A stretch of 64,000 bases of DNA from assembly GCA_017165825.1 (NCBI GenBank), contig CM029369.1, positions 2,814,893-2,878,892 of the forward strand. Reading direction: 5' to 3'. Positions 35,575-46,138 of this stretch are shown here, in pieces (position 1 is the first letter of the stretch; every line of letters starts with the position of its first letter). This DNA is from Hepsetus odoe (Eukaryota; Chordata; Actinopteri; Characiformes; Hepsetidae). The notes beneath the pieces are model-generated. The model did not search any database. It was not told the DNA's origin and saw nothing but the letters and a program-made list of their open reading frames with translations. A program made the position numbers and the translations under genes.

Positions 35575-35737
35575 CCTGAGCTGCTCCCAGGATCGGAAGG
35601 TTGTGGGTTTGAATCCCGGAGCAGTAGGAAACGGAGCTGGAGGTGTCGGAGTTAAAGATGCTGAGATGTTCGTTGGGTGTGACGAGGTTGGACAGGATTA
35701 GAAATGAGTATATTAGAGGGACAGATCAGGTTAGATC
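35575..35737 (+). mobile_element. SINE A stub followed by RTE-like LINE fragment (left half)
   Basis: A SINE A head and box B segment (AGGATCGGAAGGTTGTGGGT) run to about 35630. RTE LINE sequence follows (GATGCTGAGATGTTCG, then GAGGGACAGATCAGGTTAGA). The LINE resumes at 36549 after an inserted L2-like element. Confidence 0.75.
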
Positions 35738-36548
35738 TCATGAGGACATTCTATGACACTGTGGTAGCGTCGGCTGTTTTTTACGCTGTGGTCTGCTGGT
35801 GTGGAAGAGTCTCAGAGAGGGACAGAGGGAAACTTAACAAACTGGTCAAGAGGGCCAGCTCTGTCCTGGACTGCCCGCTCAAGTCCATAGAGCAGGTAGG
35901 GGAGGAGAGGATGTTGTCCAAACTAACATCCATCATGGACAACACCTCCCACCCCCTACACGAGACTGCAGGAGCACTGAGCAGCTCGTTCAGCAGCAGA
36001 CTGTTACACCCGCAGTGGGAGAAGGAGCTACCGCAGGTCATTCCTACCTGCAGCAATAAGACTCCACAACTCATCATAACATTACATTGCTTGTTTATTA
36101 TTATTATATATTATATTATATATATATTACTATTATCGTTGTATATTATTATTATTATTATTACTGTATTGTATATTATATTATATTATTATTATTATTA
36201 TTATTATTACTACATTATTACATTTATTATTTATTATTACATTTATATTCATATTTTTGCTATATTTATATTTTGCTACTTGTTATTTATATGTATAATT
36301 CATTCAAAACTTATTACCGTGTATATTACTCTGTAGATATGTATATGTATATATATATATATAGATACATATATAGATAATTTATTATTTATTTATAGCT
36401 CCTCTACTTTTCTCCTGTACTTGTTCCTGTTCTCTCTCTATATCTTTATATATTTTTTCCTTTCTTTCTGTACACCTGTCTTTTTTATAAGAGCCCTGTA
36501 ATGCCCAAATTTCCCATTCGTGGGATAATAAAAGATCACTCTACTCTA
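35737..36548 (+). mobile_element. 5'-truncated L2-like LINE nested in an RTE LINE
   Basis: The plus strand encodes DLMRTFYDTVVASAVFYAVV, then NKLVKRASSVLDCPL, then MDNTSHPLHETAGALSSSFS, the C-terminal region of L2/Maui-type reverse transcriptases. An AT-rich 3' region containing (ATT)n follows. The end reads CCCATTCGTGGGATAATAAA and then (CTACT)n. Flanking TAGAT on both sides is a probable target-site duplication. Confidence 0.85.
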
Positions 36549-36820
36549 CTCTACTAGATGTTTTGTAGACAAAGTTAGAGAAGCAAGGCTGCGTTGGTGT
36601 GGACGTGTCCAGAGGAGAGACGAGGATTATATCGGGAGGAGGATGTTGAAGATGGAGCTGCCAGGAAAGAGGAGAAGAGGAAGGACAAAGAGGAGGTTTA
36701 TGGGCGTGGTGAGAGAGAACATGCAGGTTGGTTTGAAGGAGGAAGATGCAGAGGACCGGAAGAAATGGAGATGGTTGATCTGCTGTGGTGACCCCTTAAC
36801 AGGAGCAGCCGAAAGACGAA
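36549..36820 (+). mobile_element. RTE-like LINE fragment (right half, after the nested L2)
   Basis: It reads VREARLRW, then RRMLKMELPGKRRRGRTKRR and GDPLTGAAERRRRR, ending in an (AGA)n tail. It continues the copy that breaks off at 35737. Confidence 0.85.
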
Positions 36821-37114
36821 GAAGAAGAAGAAGAAGAAGAAGAAGAAGCCTACACACTTACAGCACTACTGTTGGCCTTTAAAGACATGAGTATCATCTA
36901 TATGTAGATATCATTATATTATATATAAAGAAGAGGACAGAATCAGAGAGTAATTAAAGATCTGAGATCTACATGTTTAAATATGAAATAATCCCTCTTT
37001 AATAAAGCAGGTGATAGATATGATGAGATAATCCCTGTTTAATGGAGCAGCTCTAAACTGAACTCGGCTAATTTGCAGCTCCACTCTTCCACTGTAAACA
37101 GTGCTTAACTTTAC

Positions 37115-37300
37115 CTCACACTGCAGAATCCACGAGTCACAGCATTTCAGCTCCCTGCGGTTTAATAAAAAGCCCGGTTAGTCATTCAACACTTCAGCTC
37201 TCTGCTGTTTATTCATTAATCCGTTTATTCATCTGAGAAACTTCTGTGTTTATCCTGGAGCCTCTGGGACTCTTATTTTGAAAGGAGGAAAGTTTCTCTG
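37115..37300 (-). other. crocc2: Possible non-coding first exon of the rootletin-like gene
   Basis: On the minus strand a donor GTGTGAG|GTAAAG ends a segment at 37115, just inside the putative promoter. It would splice to the 5' UTR acceptor at 35537. The start of this exon is not determined. Bases 36821-37114 show no other feature. Confidence 0.35.
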
Positions 37301-37330
37301 AGCGGACACAGCGCTGCCTGCTGGGCGGAG

Positions 37331-37341
37331 GCGCATGCGCA
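37331..37341. promoter_or_regulatory. NRF1-type palindrome GCGCATGCGCA
   Basis: This matches the NRF1 consensus (C/T)GCGCA(C/T)GCGC(A/G) in its core. It lies in the local CpG-rich segment CTGGGCGGAGGCGCATGCGC, upstream of the rootletin-like gene. NRF1 sites mark CpG promoters that often fire in both directions, so it could also serve a plus-strand transcript. Confidence 0.6.
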
Positions 37342-37707
37342 TGTCAGGCAAGGTCCTTTTTTATTCGCTGCGATTTTTTTTCTTTTTTTTTTAAGGATAA
37401 GATGGTTGTCTGAGGGTTTTTTGGGGTATGAAATTGTAAACTAAAATTAAGCAGACTAGACTGGGGATTAGAGTTCATGAGTGAGAATATTGGGGTTAGG
37501 GGTCAAAGGTTACAGGGTTAGTCCATGAAAAAAATGATGTTAATTTATAATAATAAAACAAACTTTTTTGGTAAATTTCCAACTTTAAACTTTACAGAGC
37601 AAAGAATGATTGATTTAACTGTACATTTATACAGATTTACTCTCAGCCTTGATAATGAACTTATTCTTGAGAGGCTTAGAGAGTTTTGGCATTAGGTGTA
37701 TGGGTTA

Positions 37708-37755
37708 TTATTATTATTATTATTATTATTAATAATAATAATAATAATAATAATG

Positions 37756-37794
<39 letters not shown>

Positions 37795-37800
37795 CAATAA
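37708..37800. repeat. (ATT/AAT/GAT)n microsatellite
   Basis: An inverted ATT-to-AAT switch occurs in the middle, so the transcript would fold back on itself. The open frame through it is an artefact. Confidence 0.9.
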
Positions 37801-38039
37801 ATACACTTTACAATAAAAAGCATTTCGCACATTTAGAAGTAGCGGAATGTGCCATACATTTTTTAAATAATTTTTAAAATAATGAATTGTTTAACTGTTG
37901 TAAATAACTACACTACACTAACCACACACATTTAAAATGTATAGAAAATGGTCATAGAAAGTTATAGTGTGATTTTAGAAAATAATAATATTAACAGAAA
38001 TAAAAAAGATTAGCTGTTTTTTTAAAGTAATAATTGTAG

Positions 38040-38300
38040 ATGCTGGTCTGATTTTTATCAGCAGTGTGTTCCAATCTTGGTGTTGAAAAACTAAATGCTG
38101 CTTCTCTGGTGTTTTAATTGAGAAACCATCGTTAAAGCAGCGTCGGTTGATCTTAAGGCTCGATTAGGAGCAGACTCTCTGAGACCTTCTGTAATGGATG
38201 AAGGTGCAGATCCATTAAGTGCTTTAAAAGCCAGGAATAGGATTTTCCAGAATGTAGTTTTTTACACTGAAATTGAACTTTTAGTGGTTCTATTAGGACA
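38040..38300. other. Possible diverged repeat, otherwise no gene seen
   Basis: The text (TGTTCCAATCTTGGTGTTGA, then AAGTGCTTTAAAAGCCAGGA) resembles segments of dispersed fish elements, but I cannot assign it. The surrounding 37800-39200 is T-rich, intron-like sequence. Confidence 0.25.
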
Positions 38301-38415
38301 TTTAGATGTCTGTGTGAATGTCCTGCAGGACAAGAGGGTTCAGACTAATCTGGCCTAAGCTGCTTATGACAGAGTGTGCGTTCAGGTTTTAGATGGGAAG
38401 TCTGAAGAACATGCG

Positions 38416-38455
<40 letters not shown>
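38416..38455. repeat. (GT)n microsatellite
   Basis: About 19 GT units. Confidence 0.95.
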
Positions 38456-38457
<2 letters not shown>

Positions 38458-38585
38458 CGTTACAGGATATATTATAAGGAATTATTCAAAGGACGATTTT
38501 GGAATAATGTTCGTTCCAAGAGAATAAAAACCCAAAGAATGGAATTTATTCTGGGTCAGATATGGCTCCACCTGAAAAGGCCAGT

Positions 38586-38586
38586 G

Positions 38587-38621
<35 letters not shown>

Positions 38622-38640
38622 CTGATTGATTGATGGATTA
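38586..38640. repeat. (TGAT)n microsatellite
   Basis: About 12 units of TGAT with single substitutions. Confidence 0.95.
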
Positions 38641-39221
38641 ACTGAATTATTGATTGGTCAGTTCATTGATTTGTAGTGTATTATTTTCATTTGCATTTGT
38701 CTGTCTGAGAGGAACTTTTTTCTTCCATCATTTAGACCTATTTAGTCTTTTGAGAATGCACAGCTGGTTTGATTTATGGCTCGATGTATTATTGCTAATT
38801 GTGCACATTCAGTGTGATTGGCTGATTTATTTGTTTGTTTGTTTCTCTGTGCTGTCTGGGTAAAAAGTGCTCAGTCAGTGTGATATATATGTGTTTATTT
38901 GTTTGTGTGTTTGCTTCTTTGTATGTTCGAACTGATTATATCCATGTGAAAAATGCTTGGCTGGTTTGATTTTTTAATTTTCTTATGTATTACATTTTTA
39001 ATTTAGAATTTTTTAAACCAACACATTCAGGTAAAAATTGTTAAATTGGTATTTGTTATTTGATTGGTTGCTTGTTTGTTTGTTTGTTAATTTGTTTATT
39101 TACTTACGTACTTTATTTCATTGATTTATTTTAATTTTTTTTTTTTTTGCCTTTGTGTCTGAGTTCCTAGGCAGTGGGATACTTATTTGCTTGTTTGTTT
39201 ATTGTTTATTTGTTGTTAGTG

Positions 39222-39416
39222 ATGTTCATCCTGTGGTCGTGTTACCTCTTCCTCACCTACCTGTCACTCTACCTGTCCTTTCATTTCCTGCGCAGTCTGC
39301 TGACACTGGACCGCGAAAAACAGAAAGTTACTGTCCGAATCCGACGCAAACGGAGACGACGAGGACGTTCCCGACTCTCCAGCAGAATGAACTTCCAACG
39401 CAAGAGCCCACACTGA
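39222..39416 (+). CDS. Candidate 64-residue single-pass membrane protein with Arg-rich tail
   Basis: A short open frame follows a plausible acceptor (TTTGTTGTTAG ending at 39219) after T-rich, intron-like DNA. The product begins MFILWSCYLFLTYLSLYLSF, a clear hydrophobic segment of about 25 residues. It continues LRSLLTLDREKQKVTVRI, then a basic run RRKRRRRGRSR, and ends NFQRKSPH before TGA. Base composition changes from AT-rich to GC-rich with CpG at the exon start, and AATAAA follows at 39510. I do not recognise the family. It could be the last exon of a small gene driven from 37.3 kb, or a chance ORF. The first exon was not identified. Confidence 0.35.
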   Translation: MFILWSCYLFLTYLSLYLSFHFLRSLLTLDREKQKVTVRIRRKRRRRGRSRLSSRMNFQRKSPH

Positions 39417-39509
39417 GGTCAGCAGAGACCTTTACCTCCCCATCAGGTGGAAGGGGTCCCAGAGGCTGAGGGCCCACGTTCTAGCAAAACCTAATGAAAG
39501 AAAAAACTG

Positions 39510-39515
39510 AATAAA
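39510..39515 (+). terminator. Possible poly(A) signal AATAAA
   Basis: It lies 94 bases after the stop of the candidate microprotein. Confidence 0.35.
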
Positions 39516-39840
39516 TGCACTTTTTTTCATTTTTGACACTAAAGAGCTGCTGCAACACCTCAGCTGGTAAAGGAGCAACAGACAGGGACTTTGGTCTGAG
39601 TCACCGTCCAGCACTGAGGACATAATCAGGACATTTGCAGAGGAATGATTCACTTCCAACTACACTGAGAAGAAAATGAAATGAAATGAAATAGGTTTCA
39701 TAGACGTCTCCACATATGACTTTGAACACGTCTCATTCATTTCTGTTCATTGCTTTTGCTGATGATTAGTTAGTGCTTAATATTTAAGCTCATATAACAA
39801 TTATTTAATTAGTTCTAAATCTGTGAATAGAGTCAGGCTT

Positions 39841-40103
39841 AGGGCAGCGGTGGCCGAGTGGTTAGGGATGAGGCCCAAGGATCGGAAAGTTGTGGGTTCA
39901 AACCCTAGATCAGTAGGTTGCCCTGAGGTAACCTTGAGCAAGGTACCGTCCCCATCACTGCTCCCTGGATGCTTTCAATAGCTGCCCCCTGCTGCATAAT
40001 GAATGTGTGTGGGTGAAAAGCAGAGGCTGATTTTTGTTGTGGTTCATCGTGAGCCGTGCCGTGTTTCAAAATGACAAATTAGTTACTTTCACTTTCACAA
40101 TTT
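39841..40103 (+). repeat. SINE family A, full-length reference copy
   Basis: It runs from GGGCAGCGGTGGCCGAGTGG (box A-like) through GTGGGTTCAAACCC (box B-like), the body GGTTGCCCTGAGG to CCCCATCACTGCTCCCTGG, and the tail ACTTTCACTTT. It is the clearest single copy in the window. Confidence 0.92.
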
Positions 40104-40204
40104 TGATTGTTTCATTGATCACATGATTGGTTTGTTTGTTTGTTGGTTTGTTTAAACTCATTAAAATTAATGCTCATAAAAACTCATCTCTGTAAATAAA
40201 AAGT

Positions 40205-40325
40205 ATCCATTATCCATTATCTGCCGCTTGTCCCAAACGGGGTCGCGGGGGAGTGCTTGTGTCCAACCCAGCGCACACAGGGCGAGGACGGGGGACGCAC
40301 CCTGGACAGGTCGCCAGCCCATCGC
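40205..40325 (-). repeat. Dispersed repeat ending GGGCTGGCGACCTGTCCAGG (minus)
   Basis: The minus strand reads GATGGGCTGGCGACCTGTCC then GACCCCGTTTGGGACAAGCG, a very common tail segment of fish repeats. Confidence 0.7.
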
Positions 40326-40732
40326 AGTAAAATAAATAAAAAGTATATATTCTATATTTGATTGATTTGATTGATTGATTGATTGAATGATTAACGCTAA
40401 CTATAACTGACAATGTGTCACCCAATAAATTTGTAACGACCAATTTAATGAAAGCCCAAGTCCTGCCCCCTAGAGACCAATTTAAATTTCATTGCAGCAA
40501 TATTCTCTCTTTGTGGCGCCTTAAGCAGGCTGGTTATATGTAGGCACGTGTGGCTATGAACACTTTCAGTGTCAATCTTCACTTAGAACATGTGCTAGTT
40601 TGCTAATCTAGCCACATGCTAGGTGTGTTCTGTGTCAGTAAAATGATAAATCATTTATTATTCCAGGTGTATTCGTGCTGTAGCCCTGTTAAAAATCTCC
40701 CCCAACTCATCATACAAAAACACTGGCTAAAC

Positions 40733-41130
40733 GGGAGACTTCATGAGTGGAGCTAAACTGCTATAGACTGAATGGGTGGGGCCAAATTGTTGTAGATTAA
40801 GTGGGTGGGGCTAAACTGGAGACTTCATAAGTGGAGCCTAACTGCTATAGACTGAATGGGTGGGGCCAAATTGTTGTAGATGAAGTGGGTGGGGCTAAAC
40901 TGGAGACTTCATGAGTGGAGCTAAACTACTATAGACTGAATGGGTGGGGCCAAATTGTTGTAGATGAAGTGGGTGGGGCTAAACTGGAGACTTCATGAGT
41001 GGAGCCTAACTGCTATAGACTGAATGGATGGGGCTAAATTGTTATGGACACAGTAGACCTGCTGTAGACTAAGTGGGTGGAGCTAAACCGCTGTAGAGTA
41101 AGTGGGTGGAGCTAATCTGCTGTAGACTAA
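40733..41130. repeat. 84-bp minisatellite
   Basis: GGAGACTTCATGAGTGGAG recurs at about 40733, 40818, 40902 and 40986, so the period is 84 bases. Each unit also holds CTATAGACTGAATGGGTGGG and TTGTAGATGAAGTGGGTGG. Shorter degenerate units extend to about 41130. All frames contain stops. Confidence 0.9.
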
Positions 41131-41176
41131 ATAGGTACAAGAAAAGGTAAAGGCATATGCTGATTATGACATGAAT

Positions 41177-41182
41177 TTTATT
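41177..41182 (-). terminator. Poly(A) signal of the first astacin gene
   Basis: AATAAA on the minus strand about 255 bases after the stop at 41436-41438. Confidence 0.55.
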
Positions 41183-41435
41183 AAATATACAACTGCATAT
41201 AAAAGATTAAGCAGAGTTCTGAGTTGAAGGGATTGCAAGCACTAACATTATCTAGCCAGCAAATTTCTTTAAAAAATAAGTTAAAAAAAAGAAATAAAAT
41301 GCATTGCACTAAAGTAAACTGCAGTAGGTAATCTGAAGAAATATGCATGCGCCCATAACGGACACCACAACAGCGTCATTCTGTAGAACATTTCCGAGAA
41401 TGAGATTTTGTCCTTAATGTCAGGGTAATGCCCGC

Positions 41436-44400
41436 TCACTTCAGGCCACCTGGTGAACACAAAAGAATATGTCAATCACAGGTCAGCAACTATTCTGTGG
41501 TTGTAAAGGAGTGAAGTGAAAGTGACTAATTGCCACAGAGGAGCACACAGTGAACCACAACGTAATGCTTTTCTGTTTATAATACATCACACACCATGTA
41601 GCAGAGGGTCAGCCATATTCAGCCCCCAGGCAGCAGTGACACGTTCAGTACCTTGCTCAAACGGTAACTCAGGACAACCTACCAGGATTCAAACCCACAA
41701 CCTTCCAATTTTTGGGCCTAGTCCCTAAACACTAGACCACCGGTAGCTCTGCTGCAACTGCAGAGGTGTGTTTTTTTGTTTTTATTTTCATTCTCGTTTT
41801 GGTTCGAGTAAAAACCTTGTTATATATTGCCCTGGGACAGCCGTGGCCTGGTGCTTGAGGACTGGCCACAGGATCATAAGGTTATGGGTTTGAATCCGAG
41901 ACCAGCAATTTTTTGCTGAGGTTCCCTTGAGCAAGGTACCGTCCCAATCACTGCTTCCTGGGTGCTGGACATGGCTGAGGTTCTAGTTAAATCATTGCTT
42001 TATGTGGTTATACATTTTTGGCAGGAATTAAAAACCATATTTCCTGTGTCCTTATGCCTAACTGCTTGGTCACTAACAGCCTCAGATAAATAAAAGTCCT
42101 ACTCAGGCCCCGGCCCTCCTCGTCTTGATCATTAAAAGTGTTTTTAACTAAAGAGGATAAATGTGAGATGATGTACTGACCACCTGTGTGAATTATCACA
42201 TTGTGGTTTTACTCACCACAGTTATAGAGGAGGTTAATTTTGTGAATGTCCAGTGGACTCGGCCCATCTCTCTGGCCGATCGGAATATTGGGGTCAGGTT
42301 TGGGGATGATGGTGGGTAAACCCTCCTCTGAGAAGGCGTACCTGTAGAAGAATGAAGGTGTTCATCCACATCTGTAATGTTAAACCTTCTTCATTCATTC
42401 CACTTTGATATGTATACAATGTTCTCACCTGCCGTAGTGCATCACAGAGGAGTAATCATAGGCCGTGTTCAGGTTATTCGTATCGTACTTCCTGAAGTTG
42501 TGCTCTTGACCTGCAGAGAATGAAGACAGAACAGTAAACATGACCCTTCAGTCATGCCTTCGCTGTAATGCTGCACTGCATTTGAAGGTGTTTTACCTCC
42601 ATAGGAGTGAACAGTTTCTGTATTTAGTCATTTTTTACTTTTTACAACTGTTGTCATCACAAAGCAGCTTTACAGAAACGGGGTTTGAGCCCCAATTGGT
42701 TAAGCCGAGGATGCTGAATATTGTTATGCTAGTAACATGCTATGTTTCATGCTAGTCTTCTACACCTACATATCTTCTTCTTTTTCTTTCGGCTGCTCCC
42801 ATTTAAGGGTCAACCATCTCCATTTCTTCCAGTTCTCTGCATCTTCCTCCATCAAACCAACCACCTGCATGTCTTCTCTCACCCGGTCCATAAACCTTTA
42901 GTCCTTTGGTCTTCCTCTTTTCATCCTTTCCTGGTAGCTCAATCTTCAGCATCATCCTTCCAAAATATTCCTCATCTCCCCTCTGAACATGTCCAAACCA
43001 ACGCAACCTTGCTTCTATAACTTTGTCTCCAAAACATCTAACCTGAGTTGTTCCTCTAATATACCAATTTCTAATCCTGTCCGTCCTCATCACACCCAAC
43101 GAACATCTCAGCATCTTTGACACCTCCAGCTCTGTCTCCTGTCTTTTCATCATCGCCAATGTCTCTCAACATAGCTCATCTCCCCACTATCCTGTAAACT
43201 TTCCCTTTCACTCTCACTGGTACCCATCTGTCACAAATCACTCCAGCCATTCTTCTCCACCCATTCCAACCTGCCTGCATATAAGAATTAGATTCGGAAG
43301 TAAATCAAGTGAGAAACCTTATGTTTTAAGAAGAGTTTTAAAAGGTGGAATGCATGAAGTTTCCTGGATGGTAGCCAGCAAATCCTTCCAGTTTGAGATG
43401 AAAAGCTCTTCCACCTAATGGTGACCTGAATTTGGGCAGAGAGCTGACCTGCTGAATCTAAGAGTGCGAGAAGGTGTATATAGAGGCATTCGTTCATAAA
43501 GATAATGGAAAGCGAGGTCGTGCAGGACTTCAAAAATGCAAGACTTTGTATTGAATCCAGTGAGGAATTGGGAGCCAATGTGACTCAAGAAAAATGAGCA
43601 GAAATTTGTGTGAAATGTTCAATGTGTCCAGAATGAAGAACAGGGCTATAGATGATATGATGGAAAGTCCTTTGACCTTTCAATCCTGAATCATAAGACC
43701 TTAAGAATAGGAGAGTAGAATCACTTCCTCCGTGCAACTTACCAGCTGAACCATTCCACCTCCTCCATTCACTACCATCACTGAGGCCAAAGAGAGAACT
43801 GCACTGTTTATTTCTCCAAGGCAACAGGTGCCGATGGCATCAGCACACAAGTTCTCAAGATCCGTGCAATTTTACTCAGGATCTTCAACATGAACATAGT
43901 GGTAAGGAAAATATCTTGTGTAGTTCTTGTACCTAAGAAAACCCATCCTAGTGCCCCGCTTGATGACACTCCATGAAATCTTAGGAGAGAATGATCCAGG
44001 AAATCTTGATTACAACATGGGGGAAAAGGTGCCATCATGTCCCTGTTGTATCTACCTTGACAAGTCATAAGGGACTCCTTAAAGGTGTTCTTTAAAGGTA
44101 AGAGCTAAACATAAATAAGGTCAATTCTTTAAAGCTAAATGTTTCACGAGATTATTTACCCAGAGTGACAGCTCACTGAGTCTGATGTTTTGCAAAGATA
44201 TTGCACAATTTGAAATACGCAGGGCAGCGTGAGTCCAGGATTATGGTTTGTATTCACTGCTTGAGGGTGTAATAATATAATAATATATTACTGACCTTCA
44301 AGAATGTTGTCCCACAGGATGGTGACATATTCGTCTCGGTCCGAGCGGGACTGCTCATGGACGAAGCCAAGGGCATGCATGAGCTCATGGGCTGCCACAC

Positions 44401-44479
44401 CGGACCACATGCAGCCAGGGGTCTGTAGGGAGAGGGGCTGATTCCCACCTACCCTGCCCAGGAATGACCAACACCTGGA

Positions 44480-44510
<31 letters not shown>

Positions 44511-46092
44511 TTCATCAGTCCATTACTGAATGATCATGTTTGTTAGTTTATGATGCTTGTTCATAAATGATACTAAAAACACCCACCATACTGATAGACA
44601 CGTGTCCTGCCCAGAACCTTCTATCAATCCCCTTTTCCAACAAATAAACCAGTACTGAGAGAGACAACTCTCGTCCTTCACAAAGCTTCTTCAGTCTCCT
44701 GCCATCTTGTATATATGTTTTTTTCTCCCCAGTGCAATTATAGCCATCCCTCATGGCTTTCCATGTGTTTCCGTATGTAGGACCACTCTGTGTCTACAAC
44801 TCACCCAAATTTAGGCTGGATCTCCAGGAAGTTTGCCTGGTGTGTGCGCGGCACAAATTTCACACACGTTCTAGAGGAGATGTCCAGCATTCCTGTCTCT
44901 ATAGTGATCCTGTCCAAGGTGTCTACAGTGGAAAAAACAAGCTCATTAGTATTAAAGTGACCATTTGGTGACAAATTAAATCCCCTGTCTCTTCTTTCAG
45001 CGGATACAGTAGAGTTCAGGGACTAGGCTCCAGGATCGGAAGGTCATGGGTTTGAATCCCAGACCGGTAGGTTGCCCTGAGGTAACCTTGTGCAAGGTTC
45101 TGTCCCCATCACTGCTCCCTGGGCACTGGCTATGGCTGCTCTTTGCTCTCTCTCTTCACTATATGCTGTGTTTTGCAATGACAAATTGTCACTTTCACTT
45201 TCAGCGACAACTAATGTAGCTGATCAGCCAAGACACTTCTGAAAACTTGTGTGGTTCCTGACCTTGTATGACTCTGTATGACATCACAGCCCGTGTCAGG
45301 AGTGAAACAGTGTCTCTTGAATGATCCTACATGTTGAATGATCTCACTCACCGTATTGCAGCGAGAGCGAGTACGGCACATACACATATCCGTCCACTGA
45401 TTTTGGCCACAGGCAAGTCTGTCCTGGGCAGCTGATGGCGCTCTTGGACCCAGAAGTGGCAATATCCCCCTCCTTAAAAGAATAGCCTCTCGCACCTGAG
45501 AGCTCTGCAGGAGAAACCACACCAATTACACATCCAGCTAACACACAATCCCTCACTGCATAAATATGTGTGTATAATTGCTGTTGTTGTTATCGTTGTT
45601 ATACAGCACTTAACTACACTCACTATACTTCAATAACAGTGAGCAGTCATTAACAATACTCAGCATTACTCGTTCATTCATTTTTTTGAGAATTTGTGAA
45701 ACTGGAGGATGAAGATACTTTATTTCTTTCCTTACTTTTGCTTGACGCCAAGTTTTGATTATTGGATATATTTAAGATAATGAAATACATATTTCCTTGA
45801 TGAAACTAGAGGAACTTTGTCTTTCAGCGAGCTTGGAGAACTTTTCCTGAACAATACGTTACAAAGATACAAAGACATTTTATTGTTTTATGATTTTTTG
45901 TTGCTTAATCCACAGTGATCTACGTCTGAACCTTCAAGCAGAACAAAGCATCTAACTACATCTAACTGATTCCTTTACTGCTGATGCTGAATGCTGAGTG
46001 GTTGGAATCACTTTATCTAGAACCTTGTAACCTTGCACCAGCATTTCGATTGCCTAGGGTGACTCAAGACTTTTTCCCAGTATTTTGTGTGT

Positions 46093-46138
<46 letters not shown>

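Noticed and set aside
36087..36380. Tyr/Ile/Leu-rich ORF near 36.1-36.4 kb
   Set aside because: It is translation of the (ATT)n and AT-rich 3' region of the L2-like LINE.
39841..39920. tRNA gene candidates from box A and box B matches
   Set aside because: The matches are heads of SINEs that recur all over the window, with no cloverleaf pairing and no proper acceptor stem.
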